In this document: in pieces, positions 21,616 to 33,905 of the stretch
Layout of the letters: each line of letters begins with the position of its first letter
How positions within the stretch are numbered: position 1 is the stretch's first letter
Source: Cruorifilaria tuberocauda
Taxonomy: Eukaryota > Nematoda > Chromadorea > Rhabditida > Onchocercidae
Reading direction: 5' to 3'
Assembly (NCBI GenBank): GCA_013365365.1
Contig: JABVXU010000082.1
Coordinates: 105,536-169,535, forward strand
Length of the DNA: 64,000 nucleotides
Program-made: the position numbers and the translations under genes
The notes under the pieces: model-generated
The model's database searches: none
What the model saw: only the letters and a program-made list of their open reading frames with translations
Told to the model about the DNA's origin: nothing

Positions 21616-24600
21616 TCACGGTTTCTGGATACCTTTTTTGATGAGTGACATTCGCTGACGATGTGCTTCGGTTGCTGGAGATTTAACATATGGGTTACGA
21701 TCGGCTGACTGGACGCCACCAATGGAACCCGGCGGCAAGAATATCTTATACCGCCTTTCCAGTACGTACTGTACATCTTTCGTTTCAACCTTTTGCGCAC
21801 TCCTATCGAGAAAAATATTTGGTTTAAAACAGTTGTAGCAAAGTTTTAATTAATTTTGAAATGAAAGATAAATTGAGATCTTCATATGAAAGGCAAAATT
21901 TCTAACCCGTCTCTTATCTCTTATGTCAGTCAGCATTGCCTGACTTTATCTTGCAAGCATATTAAAATTTAGGTAAATTGATAACCTATGTTTAGCAACG
22001 CGTGCCGTTTGTTCAATCACATCATCAACGAATTCTTCAACCAGCTGCAGCAATGCATCCGAAACATCATCTTCCACTGCTTCCAAAGGATCCACTGCTT
22101 TAATAAGAGCTTCCATAGCATCCTAGAATTGGGAAGTAATTCCCATACCGAAAATAGTCAAGAACACATATTGTGATGAGTTTAATAAGAAAAACCTATT
22201 AAATTCATAGTTCCCTAACTGCTTTCTTTGTAGCTCTGAAGCGGAAAAGACCTTCGGATGGCGATACAACAAGGAAATATTTCTTAATTATTAAAATACA
22301 CCAAAAAAAAACCTTTTCTAGTAATTTCATGTTACTCGGCGGCGCAGGATGTGGCTCAGCTGCAGAATGCACGGGTACAGATGTTGGAGCTGGTGGAAGA
22401 TGCCCTAAAGCTTGTCGTATTGCAGATGATTGCCCAATAACACGTGAAGCATTTACTGAACGTTGTATCGGTGAACGATCTGAAGTTTTCAACAGATCAA
22501 TAACGTTTCTGTGATAGTCATGACACAAAACGGTTTAAATACTCAAAGTATTCATTAAGCGATGAATCTTGTTAAAAGTTTGGAAATTAACATTATGATG
22601 CTCTGGAAAAAAACCTACATATGGGAGGAGTTCCGTGCTGCATATTTTCAGGACTTGGGGTTGGATAACGTGTCATTGCTGGTCGATGTGGAGAAGGCTG
22701 CTGATAATTTGGATTCGGAGTATGCATATGAGGTTGACCTGGATGAGCAAATCCTGGACTGTGGCCAATACTTTGTTGGGCATTTAATGAATGCTGTCCC
22801 TGACTTTGCTGCTGCAAAATTTGAGTAGAAGTCATCATTTGATGTTGAGTTTGTTGTTGTTGCTGTTGCAGTTGTTGTGACTGGTGTTGTGGTCCTAAAT
22901 GCGGTGTTGTTGGTGGAGCTATTTGATGAGATGTTGGATGTTGCTGCTGCACTTGGGTAACCATGGTTGAAAGCATCTGCTGCTGACCCATTGATGTAAC
23001 CAGAATTTGTGTTTGCATCTGCTGCGGTGATATTTGTCCTGTTGCAATCATTGGATGTTGCGCTTGCATCATAACACCTTGTGCAGCACCTGTAAAGGAC
23101 ATTCCAGATGTATGAAACAATTATATAACATGCTAACCGTGGGAAAGATTTCGTTTAAATCCTTCCCAACAATAAAGTAAGTACTACTCATGCGCAACCA
23201 TTTCAAACGAGGTATTATACCAACAATCACTGAAAGTATTAAAACATCGATTAGGTGTGCTTAACTACAATCTATATAGATGTTAACTCTTGAATAGCGC
23301 TTCGCAATTCTTAAAAACAACTTCATAAATACGGAGAGCACATCTTTCCCCGACTTCGTTTCGTAAGCAAAACAAAAAAAAAAGTACAGATTGAATTACT
23401 GATAAAAATAATGTAAAAACAAAAGATGAAACACCACCTGCTTGCTGCATTTGCCCCTGTTGACTCATGATGGCGACACCCTGTTGCGAGATCATTTGTG
23501 GTGGACCCATCGACGCCATTTGTACCTGCATACTTGTACCTAGAATGTACGGTCGATATTACTGATAGGCTAAAATACAACCAAAAGTTGATTTCTCACT
23601 AACATAGAATTGATTGTTTAGAAAAGAAAATTGAGAATGAGTTGAATGCGAAATTTTGAAAAATTTTATCAGTCAATACAGAAAAGAAGCGAAACAGCAT
23701 AAATCTACAAATTATCGAGGCTAGAAAATTTTGATTATTTTGTACAGTATATCTTCTGGAAATAATATGACTGCGCATTAAAAAAAACAAAGTACTAACC
23801 TCTGCAAAAGATTTATGATTCTAAACAACAACCGCTTTATATAATGAAAATAAAAGTGTTTAAGAAATAAAAATAGTAAATAAATTGATAAAAACGAAAA
23901 TCGTCCATGAGAACATTTTTATGCGGAATCTATGCCATAGCAAGCTAAAATGAGTCCCTGTACAGTCCCATACAAATCTCCTGCTTCTAAGATAACTAAG
24001 GGCAAGCTTGATTTTAACATTTCAAAACCTTCCAGCAAAAAAAAATAAGAGGAATTTCTTACACGGTGGCATATGGATTGGCTGACTAGCTTGCATCATC
24101 ATTTGCTGCTGGGGAAGCATTTGTCCAGATTGAATCATATGTGCTTGCCGCTTAAAAAAAGTTCACACTGAAATTCTATTTGACGTCGTAAAATACAGAT
24201 TTCACTCTTTCATTTCTCGTGAACATATGGTTTTTTTGTCGTTAATCAAACTTTTTTTTGATAATACTAATGAATGAAAATGAATTCGAGACGCAAATAG
24301 TGAGAAAAAAATCGGACTTGTCATTTTGCCCATGCATTGAGAAGTATGTCTTATCTATTTCGCACTGACAATAGATCTTTTAAATTTATAACTGGGACAA
24401 TTATCCAACATTCCGAGAAATTCTACTGATGAATAAGACTAAATGATTAATCAATACGTAGCGTACATGGAATTCTTTCGATATCTGGAATAACCTACCA
24501 CACAGTCTTCAGACCATACCCAAACTTTTTCATACCACATTCCACAGGATGGATAGATCAGATTTACACTAAAGTGTAAAAAACAGACCGATTGTTGAGG

Positions 24601-24690
24601 TGACGAATGAATTCGATGCATGCCAGCTGGTGAATGGCTCATATCCACCGTGTACTGCTGAGCCATTATTTGGCCGTTGTAGTCGCTCAT
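21616..24690 (-). CDS. taf-12: TFIID subunit TAF12 with long Gln/Met/Pro-rich N-terminus, complete
   Basis: Seven exons (24690-24589, 24150-24063, 23539-23438, 23089-22615, 22508-22313, 22122-21986, 21802-21616) give 428 aa with consistent phases. The first 250 or so residues are dominated by Gln, Met, Pro and His (for example QQLQQQQQQTQHQMM). The C-terminal part is the TAF12 histone fold, about 318-385: KLLEKDAMEALIKAVDPLE, then LLQLVEEFVDDVIEQTARVA and ETKDVQYVLERRYKIFLPPG. TAF12 pairs with TAF4 through this H2B-like fold in TFIID and, in other eukaryotes, with a partner in SAGA. A TTTACAG four bases before the ATG (24694-24700) may be a spliced-leader acceptor or the end of a 5' UTR intron. 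The donor after exon 1 (GTCTGT) is weak. Exon boundaries in the low-complexity part are less certain than the fold. Confidence 0.93.
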
Positions 24691-25940
24691 CACCTGTAAA
24701 TCAACATGCAAATTTGACTTGAGAAATATTTTGGTTTAAATACATAAAACTGTATGATATAATCATATCCAGATCAATGCCAAATCAATATGCTACGAAG
24801 CGTGTAGGTTTCAGTAACACGAAGACTAGATGGAAAATAGAAATTATACTTGACACAAGCAAAACTTAATATTACCTCCTAACGTTAACTGACCCATCTG
24901 ATATCTTCTTTAGATTTTGAGCGTAATCTCTTGTTCACCACCTACACCTCCATTCTTCCTCAAGAATTTAAAATCTTACATTTTAACAATAATTTCTACT
25001 TCCATGGAAGAAGTTGAACTACTCAATTTACATTGACTTAAGAATTACGATGATAGTACGTCAAATGATATCTTCTCCTGTTTACGTGGAATTCTAAAAA
25101 ATAAGTGTCAACATATCTCCCTATTACCAACCAGAAAAATTTGACCTTTTATAAGGATAACAATTGTAAATGCTCTTTGGAATAAATCTATGGCTGTATA
25201 ACACCCATAACAATAGTTTTTTTTGTGCATCTCTTTCTACTATTTCCATTAATTGCTGCATCATGAAAACTGTGTAAACTGAAACGCATTTCGAAGAGTT
25301 CGTTTTACAATGAATATATTTATTTAGCCATGTGATTAGCGGAAAATATCCTGAATTGCCATATCACATCTGTTAGCTTCCATACCGTTCTTGAAAGAAC
25401 CTAACTATCGGGTCATCCCTAGTAGCATATTCCCCGATGAGTCATGAAACGATAAATCAAATACCACCGAGTAACACTATATCCTTCCGGCAAGTGCATG
25501 CACTACTGTAATCGAACCGAATCCCGGACATTGGTGTCCACATTTACGCAAGAGCAGGAAACTACGAAGGGTAGAAAATCATCGCAAGACCACATAATCG
25601 TCGTAAAGAGATTGTACAACAGCGGAATACTCCAACAGTAAAGAAGGGTGGGAGCGTGACCTGGAAGTGGACTTAAGCGTGAAACAGGAATTATCTTACC
25701 CAGCTTTATTTAGACGTGAAGTCTTTGGGATCTGTAGAATCCGCGAAAAGCGTGACAGACAGTTCTGGCAAAAAAAATAACAGAGTTTTCCTGTTCTCTC
25801 TGCTTTGAAAACTGCTGCAAGTTTGTGTGATATTTTAATGAAACGAAATTTTTATATGGTGAAACAAATCAGTGGGATTAAAATCAGTTTGGTTCGATAG
25901 GACGTTGGAAAAGGAAACTTTTTGGATCAATCATTTATCA
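24691..25940. other. Intergenic gap between the transporter and taf-12
   Basis: About 1.25 kb separating two minus-strand genes. It should hold the transporter 3' UTR and taf-12 upstream control. No exon, RNA gene or strong repeat was recognised. An imperfect inverted element with TCCGG and CCGGA ends sits at about 25488-25532, with no known meaning. Confidence 0.45.
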
Positions 25941-28900
25941 TCATGAAATTGAAGCAATTGCAAGATTATGTTTTTTTTTATCCGGATGAAGTGCAGTAAA
26001 TTTGGCTGGTTGATCTGTTGCTATCAAACAGAATGCGAAATTTGCTATGAGTAACGATACGGCTAGAATTATGAAAATAATTCGCCACTGTTCCTGAAAA
26101 TAAAAAAGCGTGTGTAATAGTCGCAGCTGTTTGGATATCTCTGTGATTTACGGTTAGATGTCATCCAGTGATAACGTGATTGTACGCCCAAAAGTTTCTA
26201 TATTCCAGAATCTGGGGAAAGGTGTATGAGTTTAATTGCTAAACCTTCTGTTTAATCGATCCAATACTAGAATAGCTGGGAGATCCAAAGCAGTTCATTC
26301 CCACATGCTAGGAACATAAAATTTTCAACATGAAAATATGATTACTTGTTTAAACCGATAATACGGTACTCAAGAACAGTATGTTTGATTTGGAAGCCTA
26401 GCTTAAAGTATCACTTGAGATAGCAGTACAGAATGTTAATATTAAAAATAATTTGGTGAATATTAGAAAGTGTCCGGAGTACGCACTAGAAAGCATAAAG
26501 TACTCTATTTACCTGTGCCGAATCGTCAGTAATAAATATAGCAACCAGCAATGGTGATACAAACAATGCAACGCACTTGATGAATTGTATATTTGAGATC
26601 ACGAAATGACTATGCTGTCTGAAATCAATCGATTCAATTAAGTACTAAACACTGCCATAACTACTCATCTGACATACCAGTTATCATTTCTTGACACCAC
26701 ATGTAAAAGCCAGGTTTGGCTTACCATCAATTTCTGGAAATAGTCTTTATCATCAGCAATCAAGCCGTTATATAGAAACGAATTTATTGGTCGAATTGCT
26801 GTATCATCTGCTTATATCATCTGATCTTCATCGACCAGTAGCAATGTCTTCTCGACTTCATTACAATTTGCACAATATATTCCACTTTCTTTAATACCGC
26901 ATATCTATTTCGAATTTGATACAAATGATATTTTGAGGGTATCTACTCAAAACCTCATTTGCGAAACTTATGCGATTTTTGGAGTCAGAAAAAAAAGCGT
27001 ACATTATCATTTGCTTCTTTTTTTGCCAAGTTCGAAATAATTTAGATAAAAATTAGCTTTGCTAGCTTACCGAGCCACAAAAGTGCCACATTTATAGAAT
27101 CCGCCAACATTAAATGCCATTACAGCATGAGTTATTGCAATAGCAAACACAGATAATGAGGTCTTTTCAGGTGGGATAAAGCCGACTATACAATAAAACA
27201 CACCAGCTCCAACTAATGACAGTGTATTGAAGAAGATCATTTTCTGGTACTCGTTCATGCATCTGAAAATTAAAGAGTGATCAATAATAAAGAAATAAAG
27301 TTGCGACGACGGATGAAGAATTATTTCTGACAAATTAACTTCGTGTTCTTAATGAAATGAGATTCTTAATAAAATTCAGATTGGATTAGCAATGAATTCA
27401 ATATAATCAGGTAGCATACTTAATCTGATCACTCATGAAGCCAGCAGCGATTCGAAATGGTAGAAAAGATAATCCTTGGAGAGCAACCAAAAATCCGGTG
27501 CCTTCAACGCTAAAAAAGTCACGAAAAATAATTCCTATTTTTGTATTTTAAATGCATTTCAAGCAAATGAACAATTTCAATAAAAATTTTCTTATTAAAC
27601 ACATGCTTTTAAAAAAACAAAAAGAAACCTGATGTTCAAGACATATTTAATGTAAGTAGGTCCATAAGAGAGCAGAAATAAAGCAGAAACAATTTCGACA
27701 AAAGCATTGAGCCAAATAATTAATATTGCTGGATTTTTCATTATGGCCTGAAATCGATTCAAATCTTTGTTTTTGTTGCATTATCCTTCCTCAACTGTCA
27801 TTATCAGTGTACTTTTGTTTATTGTTTAAGTGATTATACGCTCTCTTTCTCTTTCTTCCCTCCCTCTGACAGGCCTTTTGACCATAATCGGTAACAGACC
27901 ATGATATTTTAGTTTGCATGAATAGGAAATTGATTACCCAATACGGAACATATTTCTCACTGCTGATGTACCCTTCAGATTTCTCTCGACGAATCTTTTC
28001 TAACTCAATCCCTGAAGAATATAATTTTTTGAAATATTCACCGGGATGGTTTTTCTAACACATATAGTTATGGATGAAAATCATTTAGTGATGAAAGAAG
28101 AGCGTACCGGCAAAGAAAATCGGAAAAACGGAATTTCAAATTAACCTGAAACATTTCTATGCATTTCCGGTTGATCCCGATAAAATAATATCCAAATGGT
28201 GAATATAAATATACCAAATGCTGCATGTACATAATATACAGCTGGCCAACCAAGCGATGATTCACAAAGCTTAATTATCACAAAATTTTAAACCAAATTT
28301 TAATGGCAATTTGAAAGCGATGAATTCGTTCCTCATTACATCGAAATTGGAAATGTCTCATAGTGAAAATAAAACAGACCATGCCAGAAATAGGATTTGT
28401 GATAAGTGTCGAAAGACTGTTAAAGCTTGTTAGCACAGCAATAAATACTCCATTTTGCTTCAATGATGCCCAGTGTACGGTTATTACGCCAATTGCAGCG
28501 AAATCAGCGCCATATGCTACTCCCCAAACAAATTTAGGAAGATAATATGCTTATATCATTTATCTTAGGGATTATTTCATGCATAGCAATCTACTTCAAT
28601 TAATTTTAGTTAATAAACACTATTTTTTAACTAGAAAAAAGAAGTAATGAATTATAAAATTATAGATAAAAATAAACATCTAAATTTAGAAATGACATTT
28701 TTCGTTAAAAATCTTGAAAAAGCATTCTCTATAATCCATATGCACTTCTGTAAAATGGCAAAATCATGTATATATTTCCAAAATAAACCATAATTAGTTT
28801 AAATTAGCTGATTCGACAGAATAGTTAAGTAATTTGAATCACAGATCAATTTTTAATAGCCAATATACGTTCGCCGTATGGTCATTACGGGATAAGCCAG

Positions 28901-29940
28901 TGAGTGATCGAGTAGTTCAATGTCGATGATCATTGAAACAAATATAATAAGATATAAAGTGGATAAACCTGAAGGACTCTAGCACCAATGAACCATGCAA
29001 GACCCATATAGGCTGTGACAGGTATAACAAGCGTGGAAAAAGCGGAGAGGAAACCGGCGGCGAAGAAAACATATCGTGCACCAAATTGCAGATACAAATA
29101 ATTAAAAGGCCAAACTCCGATGAAGGTGCCAAAACCAAGAGCCCAAAGTAATGCTGATTTTTCTCCTTGTTCATAATTAAGCTCTCCTTTGAAATGGCTG
29201 GAGTCCTGAATCAATAATTATCATCAATTTATCATCAAGTTCCATCTATTAGCAAGTGGCAGCAATACCTTTTTGTAGTTGCTAATTTAAATTATATTCA
29301 TTTAATTCTAAAATATGATAGAACATCTTCCCCAAATGAGCATTTTGTATCATTTAAACTTAATACTATACAGCGAAGAAGCATTTAAGAGAATTTATAA
29401 GTTTTGTTTATATAGCAATACAATTATTTTAACATTATTTTTAAGAATGACGTTTGTGATTAGAAAGTTAGAAAGAATAAGAAAGTTTTTTTTAATGAAA
29501 TTTTTGTTTCGATTTTTTTGACCGCAGACTTATCTTTGATATTCTGACTGCCCTAAGACTCTAAGGATCTCATTATTAGTGTTAGCTATCCGGCACGATA
29601 AATTCCTAAAATGTTATTTAATGGGACTTCGCAATTTATCGTAAAAAAGAATTGAAATTCAAAAGGAGAAGTAATATTTCTTCGAATGATAATAAATATT
29701 CTGCTCTGATAAATCCTTAGAAATCAGGCAAAAAAAAAACCAAAGATATAGGAATAAGTAAAAGCATACGACAACATCGTTCTGTGTTTGATTTTTCGAA
29801 ACAGGATTTGTCATACATATAAATGTGAAATTCAGCGCAATTGTGTTGGAAAATATTGAAGTTAGGCAAATCCATCCAAGCAACAAAATAAGATAGCGTG
29901 TTCGATGTTCAAATAAACCACCGTCATGCTTTCTCCCCAT
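25941..29940 (-). CDS. Major facilitator (SLC17-like anion/solute) transporter, complete
   Basis: Ten exons (29940-29770, 29205-28969, 28523-28380, 28269-28146, 28011-27938, 27747-27629, 27509-27420, 27262-27071, 26618-26513, 26093-25941) give 469 aa. About 12 hydrophobic segments are visible, beginning YLILLLGWICLTSIFSNT. Family landmarks include WALGFGTFIGVWPFNYLYLQ, GARVLQ followed by GVAYGADFAAIG, GWPAVYYVHAAFG, and NPAILIIWLNAF after the central cytoplasmic loop. The SLC17 branch moves phosphate, glutamate or other organic anions; nematodes have many divergent members, so the substrate cannot be predicted. Joining exon 2 to exon 3 so that QGVAYGADF is restored needs an acceptor ending GG rather than AG; every other junction is GT-AG and in phase. 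No gene was seen in the introns. Confidence 0.92.
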
Positions 29941-30064
29941 TACTGTTTAGAATTCTGAAATATACTGAATATTTGTTAAAACCTTCCTCTTATTTCCGGA
30001 AATTTATCCATTTTGCTAAATTTTTATTTTCTCACTAATATAATACATTTTGTTTATATCTATC

Positions 30065-30222
30065 AAAGCAAACACTATGTTCATTTTCATCGTAAAATAT
30101 TTCCATGATTATCTGTTTATACATAGGCTGATTTCTCTTCCAAATAAAAAAAAACCCTTTCAAAAAAAGATAGCCATGGAACGATTTTATGATAAAAATA
30201 AAGAACCGAGTATTGCTTTTAT
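30065..30222. repeat. Long imperfect palindrome (foldback), arms of about 60 bp
   Basis: The left arm (about 30065-30118) and the reverse complement of the right arm (about 30163-30222) share a common pattern, including AAAGCAA, TAAAAT and TTCCATG with interspersed mismatches; in the inner 40 bases roughly 32 positions agree by eye. As a result, overlapping open frames on both strands encode similar peptides (TMFIFIVKYFHDYLF on plus, RFFIFIIKSFHGYLF on minus). About 45 bases separate the arms. It may be a decayed miniature foldback transposon or an RNA hairpin. Confidence 0.6.
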
Positions 30223-31710
30223 CCAAGTAGTCATTCAATCAGATCAGTCTAATATAAAATTTGAAATCGCCTGATTACATTAAAATAAAATATTTTACCC
30301 GAAATAAAAAATGTAAAATTCATTACACAACTTACAGCAATCTGAATGAACAAATTCTTTTTCGCAGGTGTTATATAGCTCTCTTTGATGATATATGGTT
30401 AAGAATTTTAACGGACTTCTAATAAGATTTCTCAACTTCCTAAAGAATTTTCCCGTAACAACTGCGGACGAAAGGAAATTGATATAATGGGAGTAATTGC
30501 AGTACGAATTGTGATGACTGCCTATTATTTATATAATTTCAGACATTAACACTGATTTGTCACCTTAAAACCAGTTTTCAGGTGGCAAATCCTAAAAAAT
30601 GATCATCATATGAATTGCAGGTGGTTTCTCTTTTTAATTTACTATTTAAAATCACTAAATTATAATACACATAAGATATATTATTAGGCTAAGATAAAAT
30701 GAGTGATTTAATAAACCAAACATATATTTGTTTGTACGGGGTATTATTGGAACGGTACCGTTCATTGTCAGCCCGGTATTGTCAGTTTTAAATCCGATTG
30801 ATTGTTATTTTATATACAAGAGTTTTTCCACAATTTCACTTGTAGGAAACGTAACTTCGCTTATTTTCATGAATAGTATCTCACAATGTATTTTAATCTT
30901 TGTTAAATTTCATTACGTTTTTCAATCAAGACAATTATGCGCTGAACATCAGCTGTCAATTTTACAACTGTGCTTTATATGATACCTAAATTATGATGAT
31001 TATTGCCATGCTATATGCTTATTAGCCATTAATCATGCGATCAGTAGTAAATGTTCATTGCTTGGCTTAAAACGATGTAAAGGTTTTTTTTACTCCTGAC
31101 TGAGAGTTAATTTGTCTATCACTCCGACTTTGCATAACAAATAATAACCAATTACAATTAAACAAGAGGGATGCGTTTCGAATGCATGAAGTAAAAGGAC
31201 TATAGAATGTTTGGGACACTAACTGAATGAAAGTTTAGTTCTCGAAATTACCAATGAAAGAAAAAAACATTCACATATGAAATACCCTGAAGAACTTTTA
31301 CATCTATGCGTTCACTCCTCGCATACATTTATTTGGAAAGAAAAAATATTACGATGAAGCATTGATTGGATGTTATGAATTGACGAACAATTTCTAATTT
31401 CTTTTTCGTTTGATAAAATTCCAAACATCCAACTGGGGATACTGTATCGGGATTATAGGAATAGCGTACTTATTCAACAACACAGACATTTTGAAATTCA
31501 GAAATATATCAGCCAAACTTTGAAGAAAAAAGGGAAAAATGATGATACAAAAGTCAAAAAAAGGGAAAAGATCGTTTCATAGCTTTTCATTTTGATGAAA
31601 TTTAATGTTAAAGAAAAGGGTAAGAATGAAACGCATATTTATAACAAATTTGACAACAAAAAATTTTTTACGTTTTTTTAATTAAGTTTTAAAGAGTGTA
31701 CGTACACATT

Positions 31711-31772
31711 TGTGTGTGTGTGCTTGTATGTGTGTGTATGTGTGCATATGTGTGTGTGTGTGTGTGTGTGTC
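31711..31772. repeat. TG/CA microsatellite, interrupted
   Basis: Mostly TG dinucleotides with interspersed CT, TA and CA units, and about 22 bases of uninterrupted TG near the right end. The flanking sequence is ordinary AT-rich DNA. Confidence 0.9.
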
Positions 31773-33566
31773 TACATAAGTATGCGTGTGTCTGTTTTGT
31801 CCGTTATAATTTTCCTACCAACTGCATTTCATTTTATATACAACTAGTTATTATTTTGGTATGTATTCATCCAAACTCTGATATTTCTTTCTACTTCGCT
31901 TTTCTCCTATTTCGAATTTTCACTAAATGAAATACTAAAAGCTCTGCCTTTATTATCTGGATGAATTATCTCAGTCAGTAGCGAAGGATGCTATGAATAA
32001 AAATATCACGATAATTAACTAGCTTACCGCTTTAAGTCTATGTTGATTCTAGCATTATAAGAAAATTCGAATATGTACCACTGTAATATATGGAACTCAA
32101 TTTTGATCCAAGCCTAGCTAAATAAAATATCACAATATATATATATATAATTCAGATCTTCAATTCACTATTTTTCTCTAGATAATAACTTTCTGTATTT
32201 GGTTTTTTATCCATTTCGAAAATAACAAAAACAAAAGCTGAAGTGGAACACAATGCTGAATAACAGTAGCTCAAACAATATCATTTATCAACAAACAAAA
32301 GCAACTTGTGCATCATTTCTTTAAATATTACAATGATCACCGAACTAAAATTTCATCTCTCCCTTCTTCCACTTTCTCTCGAAGCAACCCAATCACAAGA
32401 GCTAATTATGTAATTATTAAAAAAAGTGATTAAAATATAATTTTTAAAAAGCAAAACAAAATAGGAAATGAATGGAAACCGGTTGATACTGCCAAATGTT
32501 ACTATCAACCTTTTCCATCCCTTTCAACACTCGAAATGTCGTGCAAAAATTTCAAACCGTTTGATACACATAAATGTTTAGTTTCTGATATTTCCATTTA
32601 GCGTTATTAACCTTATTTTTACATGCCTATCACCAAGCTATGTATCAACAAATATGAAATACTTCCACAGTCATTGCTTATCTTATTTATTGCAAATTTT
32701 TATTCATGTAAGTAAACATGCACATTTTCATAAAATCAGGCAGTAAATCCTCTTTTGTAATCATAATTTAAAGCTCCGATTTGTTAAGAACCTTGTCAAT
32801 GCTTTTTTATTTCATTCTAATCAAACAGAATAATGTAATGATTTGAAAGTTATTTTAACAATCTACATAATACAACGGTAATGTATTACTCTTGACGTTA
32901 TAAATAATTAAAGACAATAGTAATGTTGGTTTTTTTGGTTGGTAAATTGGGAACAGGTCGGTTTACCATATAAATGGGTTCTTTTTTATATGCTTTATCC
33001 AGATAGAATGACGGGTTCCAACTACTGAAAAGCAAATCAACAAATAAAAAGGAGGAGTGATCTCAATAAACCAACTTGGTTATGACAGTCTTCAAATAGC
33101 TTTTTTGAATCAACAAGAACACTTGCACACAATAAGTATATGTCATAACTTACAAATTAATTAGCAATCGTCGTTAAGTACTTCCAACTTAATTTTTTTC
33201 AACCAAATAATGAAGATGAAACTTCAGATCAGTCCAATATTACCAAATTGGTATTTCGAAAATCAATTTTAAGCCTAAGCGAATTTCGTCTCTTTTTTTG
33301 AAATATTAATGAACAGAAAGAAATACCTCTGTCGTTCAGCTAGAATATTATACACAGGAATATTAATAATTTTCCACTTGACTGAAATTATATATTAAGA
33401 CTCAGAAAATCTGAGGCACCGCCCGATCCATCTCGACCATTATTTTGATTTCCTATTTGTCTATTTTGAATCTTTTATTGAAATTCGAACTGAAATTTAA
33501 TACTTAGGTAAATTTATCGATGTAACATCTGAAATTATTGAACAGATGTAAATTTAAATTTCAGTT

Positions 33567-33905
33567 ATGAAGCTGTCATCTTCATTTAAGTATGGTAAGT
33601 TAAACCTGAGCAGATGGAGCGGCAATGAGAAAATTGAACTTTGGAAACTGCTACTATCCACTTATTCAACGGAAGAAGTTTCAGCTAAAACAATGAAGTC
33701 TTCAGCAAGCGAAGGACGAAAAAGATGCTATTACCAATCGTATCCGAATAGATTTCACAATAACCTTATTCCAAAAGGATTGAAATCCAGCAACAAAACA
33801 AGGTCTTCTGGAATACACAAATCCGTGGTTAATCATACTTTTCTTATTGATTTCTGCAGATGCCACAAGATGGATCTCTTTATCCAGATTATGTACCACA
33901 AATAG
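33567..33905 (+). CDS. Possible small hypothetical gene
   Basis: An ATG two bases after AAATTTCAG opens a 112-codon frame with mixed, protein-like composition (NEKIELWKLLLSTYSTEE, RCYYQSYPNRFHNNLIPKGL). Near the end, a possible 58-base intron (33802-33859, GTCTTC...TTCTGCAG) would keep the same terminal frame; a 35-base alternative would switch to a different ending (MPQDGSLYPDYVPQIV). No signal peptide or domain is recognised. The TTTCAG could be a spliced-leader acceptor or the end of an intron from an unseen upstream exon. This may be a real small protein or a chance frame. Confidence 0.3.
   Translation: MKLSSSFKYGKLNLSRWSGNEKIELWKLLLSTYSTEEVSAKTMKSSASEGRKRCYYQSYPNRFHNNLIPKGLKSSNKTRSSGIHKSVVNHTFLIDFCRCHKMDLFIQIMYHK

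Noticed and set aside
22562..22828. 88-codon plus-strand open frame, acidic and protein-like
   Set aside because: It is antisense to TAF12 exon 3, where Gln/His/Met codons read as open in reverse; the minus strand has splice signals and family similarity.
24691..25940. Transporter and taf-12 as an operon
   Set aside because: Same strand, but a 1.25-kb gap and unrelated functions give no direct support; only a leader-type acceptor before taf-12 hints at it.
30728..30982. Hydrophobic frame considered as a chemoreceptor relic
   Set aside because: One or two hydrophobic segments only, no conserved receptor motif and no adjacent exons.
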